Assembly: GCF_022790535.1 (NCBI RefSeq)
Contig: NZ_LOHG01000001.1
Coordinates: 158,913-222,912 of the forward strand
Direction: 5' to 3'
Length of the DNA stretch: 64,000 nt
DNA from: Pseudomonas maioricensis
GTDB lineage: Bacteria > Pseudomonadota > Gammaproteobacteria > Pseudomonadales > Pseudomonadaceae
In this document: piece by piece, positions 1-8,085 of the stretch
How positions within the stretch are numbered: the first letter of the stretch is position 1
How the letters are laid out: each line of letters begins with the position of its first letter
Translations under genes and position numbers: made by a program
The notes under the pieces: generated by a model
What the model was told of the DNA's origin: nothing
Databases searched by the model: none
Seen by the model: only the letters and a program-made list of their open reading frames with translations

Positions 1-578
1 TCGCTCAGGTCTACCTCGCTATGCTGTGAAAACGGCGAGTCGGCGGGGGCGGCGAGAAAGATGTCGTCGGAAAACAGCGGCAGATGCTCGCAGTCCGGGT
101 CATTGACGCTTTCATCCAGTGACACCAGAATCGCGTCCACTTCCATGTTCTTCAGCTTGTAGAACAGGTCAATGTTGGAGCCCATGATCAGGTCGATATT
201 GAGTTCGCTGCGGCGAATTTTCAGCCCCATGATCAATTGCGGCACGGTCTTCACTGTCAGCGAATACAGCGAGCCCAGCTTGAAGCGTGCTGCTGAAAAC
301 CCGGCGGCCTGACGTGTCAGCTCAACCGTGGCAAGCACGTCCTGAATCAGCTTCTGAGCACGTTCCTCCAGCACGTAGGCACTTTCAAGCGGAGTCAGGT
401 TGCGCCCTTCATGCTTGAACAGCGGGCAACGCAATGCGCTTTCCAGCGAGTGAATAGCGCGGTGCACGCTGACGTTACTGGTGTTCAGGTCAGCGGCCGC
501 CTTGGTCAGGTTGCCGGTGCGCATGAAGGCCAGGAATATTTCCAGCTTCTTGAGGGTCAACTCATCGTCGATTTGCAT
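1..578 (-). CDS. mdcR: LysR-family regulator, partial (MdcR-like)
   Basis: The 3' end lies outside the window, so only the N-terminal 192 residues or so are present, starting at the ATG on the complement of 576-578. The protein opens MQIDDELTLKKLEIF and has the LysR winged helix-turn-helix (GNLTKAAADLNTSNVSVHRAIHSLE) followed by the linker helix and the start of the effector domain. The sequence resembles MdcR, the regulator of malonate decarboxylase genes; that assignment is from memory of the family and should be read as likely. No malonate genes are in view; they would lie to the left. The gene is divergent from the haemolysin III gene, with about 150 bases between them. Confidence 0.75.
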   Translation of the reverse strand, partial: MQIDDELTLKKLEIFLAFMRTGNLTKAAADLNTSNVSVHRAIHSLESALRCPLFKHEGRNLTPLESAYVLEERAQKLIQDVLATVELTRQAAGFSAARFKLGSLYSLTVKTVPQLIMGLKIRRSELNIDLIMGSNIDLFYKLKNMEVDAILVSLDESVNDPDCEHLPLFSDDIFLAAPADSPFSQHSEVDLS

Positions 579-730
579 GTCGTGAGGCTTCTTGTTTGAG
601 TGCCCCGATTGTGCACATTTCGACAGCCAGCGGTTGTAATAAAAAACTGTTTGGCTAACGCACTGCTTGCGCTTTACGTCCTTAAGCTAGAGCCTTGCGC
701 TGCGGTTCAGAATGATGAGGTAGTGTGCGG

Positions 731-1348
731 ATGTATTACGGAGAAAAATTTAACGCCTGGTCGCATCTGGTCGGTGCGGTGCTGGCTTTGGTCGGCGCGG
801 TCTGGTTGCTGGCGATTGCCAGTTTGCAGGGCGATATCTGGAAGATCGTCAGCGTCGCGATCTACGGCGTAACGCTAGTGGCGCTGTACAGCGCATCGAC
901 CGTGTACCACAGCGTACGCGGGCGAGCGAAAGTGATCATGCAGAAGGTTGATCATTTCTCGATCTATTTGTTGATTGCAGGCAGCTATACGCCGTTCTGT
1001 CTGGTGACCTTGCGCGGCCCATGGGGCTGGACGTTATTCGGCGTGGTCTGGGGCCTGGCAGTGATCGGCATCCTGCAGGAAATCAAACCCCGTTCCGAAG
1101 CGCGGATCATGTCTATCGTGATCTACGCCGTGATGGGCTGGATTGTGCTGGTGGCCGTCAATCCTCTGATCGCCGCACTGGGCACTGCGGGCTTTACCTG
1201 GCTGGCCGCGGGTGGCGCGCTCTACACCATCGGCATCATCTTCTTCGCCTACGACACCCGCTTTCGCCACTGGCACGGCATCTGGCATTTGTTCGTGATG
1301 GCCGGGAGCCTGCTGCACTTCGTGGCGATTTGTTTTTATGTGTTGTGA
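731..1348 (+). CDS. Haemolysin III family membrane protein (TrhA/YqfA type)
   Basis: This 205-residue protein has about seven hydrophobic segments and the family's conserved residues: NAWSHLVGA near the N terminus, STVYHS at about residue 60, KVDHFSIYLLIAGSYTPF, and the C-terminal GIWHLFVMAGSLLHF. The histidines in these motifs belong to the PAQR/haemolysin III metal site. The family acts in the inner membrane; its bacterial members are linked to membrane energetics and the name haemolysin is historical. I chose the ATG at 731 because GAGG at 717-720 is well spaced for it; a GTG at 725 in the same frame is too close to that site. It is a single gene followed by a palindromic repeat. Confidence 0.9.
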   Translation: MYYGEKFNAWSHLVGAVLALVGAVWLLAIASLQGDIWKIVSVAIYGVTLVALYSASTVYHSVRGRAKVIMQKVDHFSIYLLIAGSYTPFCLVTLRGPWGWTLFGVVWGLAVIGILQEIKPRSEARIMSIVIYAVMGWIVLVAVNPLIAALGTAGFTWLAAGGALYTIGIIFFAYDTRFRHWHGIWHLFVMAGSLLHFVAICFYVL

Positions 1349-1391
1349 GTAGCGGGTGCGCCGGCGCTGTATCGAGGCAAGCATAGGGTCC

Positions 1392-1480
1392 TGTAGGAGT
1401 GAGCTTGCTCGCGATAGCGTCAGGTCAGGCGATGACTTATCGACAGAAAAATCGAAATCGCGAGCAAGCTCACTCCTACA
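1392..1480. repeat. Paired extragenic palindrome (REP doublet)
   Basis: TGTAGGAGTGAGCTTGCTCG at the left is matched by its reverse complement at the right, ending CTCACTCCTACA, with about 35 bases between. It sits between two convergent genes, as is usual for Pseudomonas REP doublets, and could fold into a long hairpin. It has the same sequence class as the copy at 21074-21163. Confidence 0.9.
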
Positions 1481-1534
1481 TAGAGTTGTGTCCGCCTTCG
1501 GAAGTCTCCTGAACTGGTGATCCGTAACCCGACG

Positions 1535-1984
1535 CTATTCAGGTGTCTGGACGACCAGGTCGACATCAATGGGAGTGACGCCCGAGCCGTCAGAGTTTTT
1601 GAAGAATGTTCTGCTCGAGAATGAATAGACCTGACCTTTCACGGATACCAAGATTTTCTTGTCCTGCCCGACGATGCTGACGTTTGGATCTTTAGTGACA
1701 AGAAACGGGTGCTCTTCTATGAGAACCCGTTTGATGTCTTCATCGTCGACAAGTGCGTTATGCGCGTAAAAGCGATAGCTAAACCCCACCGTGGCACCGC
1801 CGCGATTGTCTCTGACCCCATAGATGAAGCCGCCATTTGCCAGTGAGTATTTGAGTACAACCTGATCCAATTCTGGGTTGCCAGGTTGATTGAGCCAAGT
1901 CCAGCCTGTATGTAGCAGGCAAGCAGCAAGAGTCATGTAGGCGATACATCGGATCATCAATCTAGAAGCCTCTGGAGCGAGCAT
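1535..1984 (-). CDS. Candidate immunity protein for the Ntox44-type toxin
   Basis: The 149-residue product begins with a basic stretch and one hydrophobic segment (IRCIAYMTLAACLLHTGWTW), so it is probably a membrane-anchored or exported protein. The rest is a soluble beta-rich sequence with no family I can name. The gene overlaps the end of the toxin gene by 23 bases in another frame, which implies co-translation; AAGGA lies 7 bases before the ATG at 1984. A second ATG at 1957 would give a 140-residue protein starting right at the hydrophobic segment. The immunity role is inferred only from its position immediately after a toxin-domain gene. Confidence 0.6.
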   Translation of the reverse strand: MLAPEASRLMIRCIAYMTLAACLLHTGWTWLNQPGNPELDQVVLKYSLANGGFIYGVRDNRGGATVGFSYRFYAHNALVDDEDIKRVLIEEHPFLVTKDPNVSIVGQDKKILVSVKGQVYSFSSRTFFKNSDGSGVTPIDVDLVVQTPE

Positions 1985-2345
1985 AAGCTATTCCTTGTTT
2001 GATCCAGAATTGGTCATTGGGATCATCTCCGTATGGTGCATCTCGCCACCAGACACCGAATTGTGGTCTAGAGGTTCCCGAAGCAGTCTGTGCCATTCCT
2101 GCCGCCCGCAACAGCCGCGAAGATGGTATACCGGCTGCCGTGCCTGCGGCTCCGTAGTTGAAATTTCCAAGTGCCTCATAGCGCGCAGATCGCTGTTTGT
2201 AATCCCAAGGACCTCTATTGCGGACCTGCTTATAAAACCAGGAGTAGAGAAACGCCGAGCCGTCCTGTAAGGAGTGTCTTTTGCGGCGGGCTACGTGCAT
2301 GTTCTCAAGAATTGATACGTTTTCGGGCGCTTCCGGAATTTGCAT
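1962..2345 (-). CDS. Polymorphic toxin domain protein, type 44 (Ntox44-like)
   Basis: The 127-residue product ends in a pattern I recognise from the Ntox44 toxin domain: NRGPWDYKQ at about 43-51, GNFNYGAAGTAAG at about 60-72, an AAGMAQ segment, then PYGDDPNDQFWIKQG at about 103-117. Family members are predicted nucleases carried at the C terminus of contact-dependent or secreted effectors. This copy has almost no trafficking part. The ATG at 2345 has GAGGGG just upstream. The reading frame stays open upstream of the ATG, and a different-frame ORF ending at 2356 looks like the missing N-terminal part, so the gene may be frameshifted. Confidence 0.65.
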   Translation of the reverse strand: MQIPEAPENVSILENMHVARRKRHSLQDGSAFLYSWFYKQVRNRGPWDYKQRSARYEALGNFNYGAAGTAAGIPSSRLLRAAGMAQTASGTSRPQFGVWWRDAPYGDDPNDQFWIKQGIAYARSRGF

Positions 2346-2355
2346 TATTGTCCCC

Positions 2356-2586
2356 TCATGGCAAGAGGCGAAACGTATTACCAGAGCTCAGGGTAAATTC
2401 GGGGCGCGGAGCGTTCGAGAGCGTTCCTACAAAAGCATCGGATATTTCTGTAATCACATCATCGGCCTGCCCCGCATCAGTGCACACCACGCAACCCTTC
2501 AGCTGATTTTCACCCAAGCCTCCCCGTAGCGCACCGCACCGTCTGGCCGCACCAAATCGGCAGGCTTTTGCACTGCATTGAAGCAT
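2356..2586 (-). pseudogene. Probable displaced 5' part of the toxin gene
   Basis: This 76-residue frame ends with TGA ten bases before the toxin ATG. Its C-terminal half (CVVCTDAGQADDVITEIS, then SNAPRPEFTLSSGNTFRLLP) reads like genuine protein and leads directly into the toxin sequence if the frame shifts by one base near 2356-2365. The first 25 residues or so look non-coding, and the true start is unclear. Alternatives are a separate small gene, or a sequencing error in one continuous toxin gene. Confidence 0.4.
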
Positions 2587-2692
2587 TTAATTCATTATTT
2601 AAAAATGTTGAATTATTTGATTCTTGCTCCTAGTCTGTTCCTCGACCCGCCTGCTGGCGACTTCTTGAAACGACTGAGTTCGGGAGCAATTG

Positions 2693-3469
2693 ATGAACGT
2701 GAAAGTACTCTTGAGTATGGCGGTGGCCACTGCGTTTTCGGCCTCTACCTGGGCGGCGGACTGGACGGTGGGTGCCAACGTGGGCAACGTGCCCTGGGAG
2801 TTTCAGGACGCCAAAGGCGAGATCGTCGGCTTTGAAGTCGATGTGGTCAAAGAAGTCGCCAAGCGGGCCGGGAAGACGGTCGAGTTTGTGAATATTCCTT
2901 TCAACGGCCTGTTCAGTGCCGTGCAGTCCAAGCGTGCAGACATCGCCATTTCGTCGATCACGATTACCCCCAAACGTCTTGAGTCAGTAGGTTTTGCTCA
3001 GCCGTACTACGATAGCGATCAGTCACTGTCGGTGCTGACCAAATCGGGCATTGATGGCCTCAAAGGCATGCAGGGCAAAGTGGTCGGCGTAGACACCGGC
3101 TCGACTGGCGACATGTGGGTGACGGCGCATCAGGCCGAGTACAAATTTGGCGATGTGTCCCGTTACGAAGGGCTTTCCCCGGCGATGCTCGACCTGGCTT
3201 CCGGGCGTATGGACGGCTACGTCAGCGATATTCCGGCGGTGCTCTATTACATCAAAGACAAGCCGCAATATCGGGTGGTCGCACGCATCCCTACCGGCGA
3301 GAAGTACTCGTTGATGCACGCTAAAGGCTGGGCGTCGGCGACTCAGGTCAACGACATCATCACCGCCATGAAAAAAGAAGGCGTGATCGCCGATCTGCAC
3401 AAGAAGTGGTTTGGTGCAGACGCTGATCCAGAGTCCAGCACCGTCAAGGTTGTCGACGTTCTCAAATAA
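2693..3469 (+). CDS. ABC transporter substrate-binding protein (amino-acid type)
   Basis: This is a periplasmic binding protein of the SBP_bac_3 family (258 residues). It has a clear signal peptide (MNVKVLLSMAVATAFSASTWAA), then the family pattern: GFEVDVVKEVAKRAG, the DIAISSITITPKR signature at about 80-92, and the second lobe beginning GKVVGVDTGSTG. The ATG at 2693 is preferred over the TTG three bases upstream because GGGAG at 2682-2686 fits it. It is the first gene of a co-oriented run with permease, ATPase and hydrolytic enzymes, so its ligand is probably the compound those enzymes degrade; the ligand cannot be read from sequence. The AT-rich leader at about 2580-2640 probably holds the operon promoter. 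Confidence 0.9.
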   Translation: MNVKVLLSMAVATAFSASTWAADWTVGANVGNVPWEFQDAKGEIVGFEVDVVKEVAKRAGKTVEFVNIPFNGLFSAVQSKRADIAISSITITPKRLESVGFAQPYYDSDQSLSVLTKSGIDGLKGMQGKVVGVDTGSTGDMWVTAHQAEYKFGDVSRYEGLSPAMLDLASGRMDGYVSDIPAVLYYIKDKPQYRVVARIPTGEKYSLMHAKGWASATQVNDIITAMKKEGVIADLHKKWFGADADPESSTVKVVDVLK

Positions 3470-3531
3470 GCGCGGCAAATAACCACTGACTGTTCAAACC
3501 CGGCGCCCGGCGCTGTCACCAAGGAGTCCTG

Positions 3532-4206
3532 ATGGAGCTGGTCCAGACTTTCTTCAACTGGGGTGTGTTTGTCGACGCACTGCCGCAGATGCTGCGGGGC
3601 CTCGGGGTGACGGTGTTGCTTGGCGTAGTCAGCATCATTCTTGGTCTGGTGGGCGGCTTGCTGCTGGCCATGCTACGTCTGTACGGCTATGCACCGATTC
3701 GGTTGCTGGCGCGGATTTACATCGATGTGATGCGCTCGATCCCGCTGTTGGTGTTTCTGGTGCTGATTTATTACGCGCTGCCGTTTGTGGGGATTCGTCT
3801 TTCTTCGTTCGCCGCAGCGGTGGCAGCGTTATCGCTGGTGTCCTGTGCATATTCGGCCGAGATATTTCGCTCCGGCATCGAAGCCATTCCGCGTGGTCAG
3901 TTCGAAGCGGCGGCGTCGCAGGGCATGAGCTTCTTCAACACGATGCGCGATGTAATCCTGCCGCAGGCCATGCGCATTGTTTTGCCGCCCATGACCAGTA
4001 ACTGCATCAACGTCATGAAGGACACTGCACTGGCTTCTGTCGTTGCGATGCCTGATCTGCTCAAACAAGCCACGCAGGCACAAGCCCTTGCAGCCAACCC
4101 GACACCGCTGGTGGGCGCTGCAATCATGTACTTGTTGTTGTTACTGCCTCTGGTGCAACTGGTCAGTTGGGTCGAACGGCGCAACGGCGCGGGGAGGAAG
4201 AGCTGA
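3532..4206 (+). CDS. ABC transporter permease (amino-acid type)
   Basis: This 224-residue inner-membrane protein of the His/Glu/Gln/Arg permease family has about five membrane segments. The EAA-loop region that contacts the ATPase is visible as [17 protein letters not shown] at about residues 121-137. It pairs with the binding protein upstream and the ATPase downstream to form one importer; no second permease gene is present, so the channel is probably a homodimer. AAGGAG sits just before the ATG. Its TGA stop shares one base with the ATG of the ATPase gene. Confidence 0.92.
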   Translation: MELVQTFFNWGVFVDALPQMLRGLGVTVLLGVVSIILGLVGGLLLAMLRLYGYAPIRLLARIYIDVMRSIPLLVFLVLIYYALPFVGIRLSSFAAAVAALSLVSCAYSAEIFRSGIEAIPRGQFEAAASQGMSFFNTMRDVILPQAMRIVLPPMTSNCINVMKDTALASVVAMPDLLKQATQAQALAANPTPLVGAAIMYLLLLLPLVQLVSWVERRNGAGRKS

Positions 4207-4940
4207 TGAGCGCAGTCATCCAGATCGAAGGCGTTGCCAAGTTCTATGGCAGATTTCAGGCCCTGGCGGATATCAACCTGTCAGTGGAGCAGGGCGAAGT
4301 GGTGGTGATTCTCGGGCCGTCAGGCTCAGGAAAGTCCACGCTGATCCGCTGCATCAATCTGCTGGAGGAGTACCAGGAAGGCGAGATCCGGGTAGCTGAT
4401 CAGCGGGTCGAAACCGGGCCGAAACTGGCAGGTATCCGCTGCGAAGTCGGCATGGTCTTCCAGAATTTCAATCTCTACCCGCACATGACGGTGCTGGCCA
4501 ATGTGGCGCTGGCACCGGTACGGGTGCGCGGTTTATCGCGCCGTGATGCGCAGGATCGAGCGCGGGTATTGCTGGAAAAGGTCGGCATGAGCGCACACGC
4601 CGACAAATACCCCGGCCAGCTTTCCGGTGGTCAACAACAACGCGTGGCCATTGCCCGAACCATGGCCATGGAGCCACGGGTGATCCTGTTTGATGAGCCG
4701 ACTTCGGCGCTGGACCCGGAAATGGTCGGTGAGGTGCTCGACGTCATGCAGAACCTGGCGCGCTCAGGCGTGACCATGGTCGTGGTCACCCATGAAATGG
4801 GCTTCGCCCGTAAAGTCGCCGACCGTGTGATTTTCATGGAGAGCGGCCGGATCATCGAACAGAACAAGCCCGAAGCTTTTTTCACAGCGCCTCAAGAGCC
4901 GCGAACTCAGGCCTTTCTGCAGGCCATCCTGCACCACTGA
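4206..4940 (+). CDS. ABC transporter ATP-binding protein (amino-acid type)
   Basis: This 244-residue ATPase has Walker [10 protein letters not shown] near residue 40, the Q-loop at [11 protein letters not shown], the signature [13 protein letters not shown], Walker [15 protein letters not shown] and the switch histidine in VVTHEMGF. These are the hallmarks of the GlnQ/HisP class. The ATG at 4206 overlaps the permease stop (TGATG) and has GGGGAGG upstream; a longer in-frame start at 4167 lies inside the permease gene and is less likely. It energises uptake by the two preceding gene products. Confidence 0.95.
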   Translation: MSAVIQIEGVAKFYGRFQALADINLSVEQGEVVVILGPSGSGKSTLIRCINLLEEYQEGEIRVADQRVETGPKLAGIRCEVGMVFQNFNLYPHMTVLANVALAPVRVRGLSRRDAQDRARVLLEKVGMSAHADKYPGQLSGGQQQRVAIARTMAMEPRVILFDEPTSALDPEMVGEVLDVMQNLARSGVTMVVVTHEMGFARKVADRVIFMESGRIIEQNKPEAFFTAPQEPRTQAFLQAILHH

Positions 4941-4961
4941 TTCCTTTTGGAGACTGCCCAA

Positions 4962-6209
4962 TTGAACGCCCTCGATATCGATTATGTGCGCCGCCAGTTC
5001 CCCATGCTGGCCGATGGTTTTGCGTATCTGGACAACGCCGGTGGTTCGGCGGTGCTCGGGCGCGTGGCTGACCGAGTCCGCGACTACCTGATTCACAGCA
5101 GCGTGCAATTGGGCGCTTCCTACAACGGATCGGCTTCAGCCGGGGCGCTGGTGCTGCAAGCCCGGGAGTCCGTGGCGCAACTGATCAACGCCTATCACCC
5201 CGAAGAATGCGTGATGGGCGGTTCGACCACGCACTTGCTGCAAATCCTCTGCCGCGCCATTGCGCCCTCGATTAACAGCGGCGATGAGATCATCGTCACC
5301 CACAGCGATCACGAGGCGAATATCGGCCCGTGGCAGCGGCTGTGCGACGAGCGTGGTGCGACGTTGCGAGTGTGGTCAGTTGATCCGCAAACCCTGGAAC
5401 TGGAGCTCGACGATCTGGATGCACTGCTTGGCTCGCGCACCCGCTATGTGGCCATGACCCATGCGTCGAACATTCTGGGTAGCGTCAATCCGGTGGCCGA
5501 AGTCGCCCGTCGTGTGCACGCCGTGGGCGGCAAGCTGTGCGTCGATGCCGTGGCGTATGCGCCCCATCGTCTGGTGGATGTGCAGGCCAGTGGTGCCGAT
5601 TATTACGTGTTCAGTTTTTACAAGGTTTTCGGCCCGCACTTCGCGGTGCTTTGGGGGCATCGTGATGCGCTACTTGAGCTGCCAAGCCTTAATCACTTTT
5701 TCATCGGCCAGGACGTGATCCCTTACAAGCTGCAACCGGGCAACCTCAACTACGAGCTGTCGTACGGCTGCATGGGCATCAACGAATACCTGCTGGACAT
5801 CGGCCAGCGTCTGGGAGCGACCGGTAGCCCGCGCGAGGTCATGCAGGCAGCGTTCGACGCCTTCGAAGTGCAGGAAGACTTGCTGGCCGAAACCCTGTTG
5901 GCATTTCTCCGTGAAACCGAGGGCGTGCGTATTATCGGCAAACCGCGTGTCACCTCAGGCGACCGGGTGCCGACCATCAGTTTTGTGGTGGAGGGCGTGC
6001 AATCGGAAGCCATCGTGCGGCGCATTGATGAACACGGGATCGGGATTCGCTTCGGTGACTTCTACGCGCGACACTTGATCGAACAGTTGGGCCTTGCCCG
6101 GTTCGGCGGTGTGGTACGCGTCTCGATTGCGCACTACAACACGGTCGACGAAATGCAGCGTCTGGTCCGGCATCTGGCCGAGGCGATCAACGATTTGCGT
6201 CCATCCTGA
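4962..6209 (+). CDS. Class V aminotransferase, cysteine desulfurase-like
   Basis: This 415-residue PLP-dependent enzyme of fold type I belongs to the class V group often named cysteine desulfurase-like (VC1184 type). Visible features are YLDNAGGSAV near the N terminus, the glycine/threonine cofactor region MGGSTTHLLQ, the aspartate region VDAVAYAPH, and the cofactor lysine in VFSFYKVFGPH. The start is taken as TTG at 4962, with GGAG at 4949-4952; a TTG at 4947 would place the start inside that site. True desulfurases use a cysteine loop that I do not see clearly, so C-N or C-S lyase activity on the imported substrate is as likely. It sits between the transporter and the RpiR regulator. Confidence 0.8.
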   Translation: MNALDIDYVRRQFPMLADGFAYLDNAGGSAVLGRVADRVRDYLIHSSVQLGASYNGSASAGALVLQARESVAQLINAYHPEECVMGGSTTHLLQILCRAIAPSINSGDEIIVTHSDHEANIGPWQRLCDERGATLRVWSVDPQTLELELDDLDALLGSRTRYVAMTHASNILGSVNPVAEVARRVHAVGGKLCVDAVAYAPHRLVDVQASGADYYVFSFYKVFGPHFAVLWGHRDALLELPSLNHFFIGQDVIPYKLQPGNLNYELSYGCMGINEYLLDIGQRLGATGSPREVMQAAFDAFEVQEDLLAETLLAFLRETEGVRIIGKPRVTSGDRVPTISFVVEGVQSEAIVRRIDEHGIGIRFGDFYARHLIEQLGLARFGGVVRVSIAHYNTVDEMQRLVRHLAEAINDLRPS

Positions 6210-6228
6210 TTTTTACGAGCGACCTTCC

Positions 6229-7104
6229 ATGTCAGCAGTGCCTCAAACCCTTGCCGAGTTACGTGCGGCTATCGTCGAGCAGCAGGATCGCTTGACCGCG
6301 CGCATGCGTGATGCGGCGTGTTACCTCACCGAGCATCCGCATGACGTGGCGCTCAACACAGTCGCTGCGCTGGCGGAGCGCTCGGGGATTGCTTCATCGG
6401 CGTTCATTCGTCTGGCCAAGGCGCTGGGGTTCAATGGCTTCAGCGACTTGCAGCGATTGTTCAAGGCACCGTTGCAGCAAGCGGGTTCATCGAGCTTTAG
6501 CGAACGGATTCGTCACTATCAGGGCGAAGAACTACTCGAAGATCCGACCGATATCGGTGCCATCCTGACTGCGTTTAGCCGGGCCAATATCGTGTCTCTT
6601 GAACACCTGGCCGAAGGGCAGCAGGTCGAAGCGCTGGAGCAGGCGATTACGCTGCTGCAACGGGCGCGCACCACGTTCGTGGTGGGCATGCGCCGGTCGT
6701 TCCCGATGGCCAGTTACCTGAGCTATGCGCTGAGTCGCGTCGGTCGCCGCGCCGTGCACATCAGTGGCCTCGGCGGTTCGTTGCGCGAGCAAGTGGGTGC
6801 GCTGCACAGCGATGACATTCTGGTCGCCGTGAGCTTCCCGCCTTATGCCCAGGAAACCATCGAAGCCTGCCAGCAGGCAGTCGCGACAGGTACACCCATT
6901 GTGGCGATTACCGACAGCCTGCTCAGCCCGATCGGCCAGCACGCGGCGGTGATCATTGAAGTCAACGATGCGGAATTACTGGGCTTTCGCTCTCTGACGG
7001 CGGCGTTCTGCGTGGCCCAGACCCTGGCGATGGGCCTGGCGTTTCGCGACGGTCAGTCCGTCAGCGGCCCCGATCATGATGCGCTGAAAAACATCGACTG
7101 CTGA
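6229..7104 (+). CDS. RpiR-family transcriptional regulator (HTH plus SIS)
   Basis: This 291-residue regulator has an N-terminal RpiR helix-turn-helix (residues 1-77, with VAALAERSGIASSAFIRLAKALGF) and a C-terminal SIS domain (about 115-265) that usually binds a phosphosugar or other small ligand. Its place inside the operon suggests local control by the substrate or a breakdown product. The ATG at 6229 is used because upstream in-frame sequence overlaps the preceding gene and lacks HTH character. No operator could be assigned with confidence. Confidence 0.88.
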   Translation: MSAVPQTLAELRAAIVEQQDRLTARMRDAACYLTEHPHDVALNTVAALAERSGIASSAFIRLAKALGFNGFSDLQRLFKAPLQQAGSSSFSERIRHYQGEELLEDPTDIGAILTAFSRANIVSLEHLAEGQQVEALEQAITLLQRARTTFVVGMRRSFPMASYLSYALSRVGRRAVHISGLGGSLREQVGALHSDDILVAVSFPPYAQETIEACQQAVATGTPIVAITDSLLSPIGQHAAVIIEVNDAELLGFRSLTAAFCVAQTLAMGLAFRDGQSVSGPDHDALKNIDC

Positions 7105-7164
7105 GCCCGGGCTTTGCGGTCTGTTCGAACCCAACCATCTGCGCCTGTGCAGGAGATTGCTCAT

Positions 7165-8061
7165 ATGGCTTTACCCCTTCGCGATCTGGTCGGCTACGGC
7201 CAAAACCGTCCTCAAGGCACCTGGCCTAATGGTGCGCGGTTGGCAATCAGTCTGGTCATCAATTATGAAGAAGGCTCCGAGCGTTCGCTGGCAATGGGCG
7301 ATACCGATCAGGAAAGCATGACTGAATGGGGCAGCTACCAATTCCCTGATGGCGTGCGCAACCTCGCCATGGAGTCGATGTATGAATACGGCTCGCGGGT
7401 CGGTATATGGCGGATTCTGGAGATCCTCGAAAAAGCTGGTGTGCCGTCGACTTTTCACGCCTGCGCCGTTGCGTTCGAACAGAACCCCGATGTCGCTAAA
7501 GCGGCCGTCGCGTTGGGTCATGAAGTCTGCAGTCACGGCTATCGATGGGAAGAGGTTTTCCGCCTGACCGAAGAGGAGGAGCGCGAGCACATTCGCCTTG
7601 CCGTGGAATCGTTCGAGCGCACCTGCGGCAAGCGTCCGGTCGGCTGGTATTGCCGCTATGGCGCAAGCGTACGGACCCGGCGTCTGGTGGCCGAGGAGGG
7701 CGGTTTTCTCTACGACTCCGATGCCTATAACGACGACGTGCCGTACTACGTCGACGTTGAAGGCAAACAGCATCTGGTGGTGCCGTACACCAGCGACGTT
7801 AATGACTTCCGCTACTGGAACTCGCCCGGCCTGTCTCAGGCGTCGGACTTTTTCGAGTACATGAAGGAAAGCTTCGAAGTGCTTTACGAAGAGTCAGCCG
7901 ATGGCTTGCGCATGATGTCGGTGGGTTTGCACCCGCGCATGGTTGGTCGTCCGGGCCGCGTGCGGGCGATCAAGCGTTTCATCGAATATGCCCAGGCCCA
8001 CGAAGGCGTCTGGTTCGCGACCCGCGAGCAGATTGCCAAGGCATGGATGAGCCGTAGCTAA
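7165..8061 (+). CDS. Polysaccharide deacetylase family protein (allantoinase PuuE-like)
   Basis: This 298-residue NodB-fold protein resembles the PuuE type of cofactor-independent allantoinase. It opens with DLVGYGQNRPQGTWPNGARLAIS, carries NYEEGSER, then VCSHGYRWE and GWYCRYGAS, and ends with a VGLHPRMVGRPGR motif typical of this subgroup. Such enzymes hydrolyse cyclic ureides or N-acyl bonds. AGGAG at 7151-7155 supports the ATG at 7165. Pairing with a dihydropyrimidinase-like hydrolase next door supports ring opening of a hydantoin, allantoin or pyrimidine-type compound in the cytoplasm. The exact substrate is not determined. Confidence 0.82.
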   Translation: MALPLRDLVGYGQNRPQGTWPNGARLAISLVINYEEGSERSLAMGDTDQESMTEWGSYQFPDGVRNLAMESMYEYGSRVGIWRILEILEKAGVPSTFHACAVAFEQNPDVAKAAVALGHEVCSHGYRWEEVFRLTEEEEREHIRLAVESFERTCGKRPVGWYCRYGASVRTRRLVAEEGGFLYDSDAYNDDVPYYVDVEGKQHLVVPYTSDVNDFRYWNSPGLSQASDFFEYMKESFEVLYEESADGLRMMSVGLHPRMVGRPGRVRAIKRFIEYAQAHEGVWFATREQIAKAWMSRS

Positions 8062-8085
8062 ACCCACCTTGAGGAGCGCCGCGCC

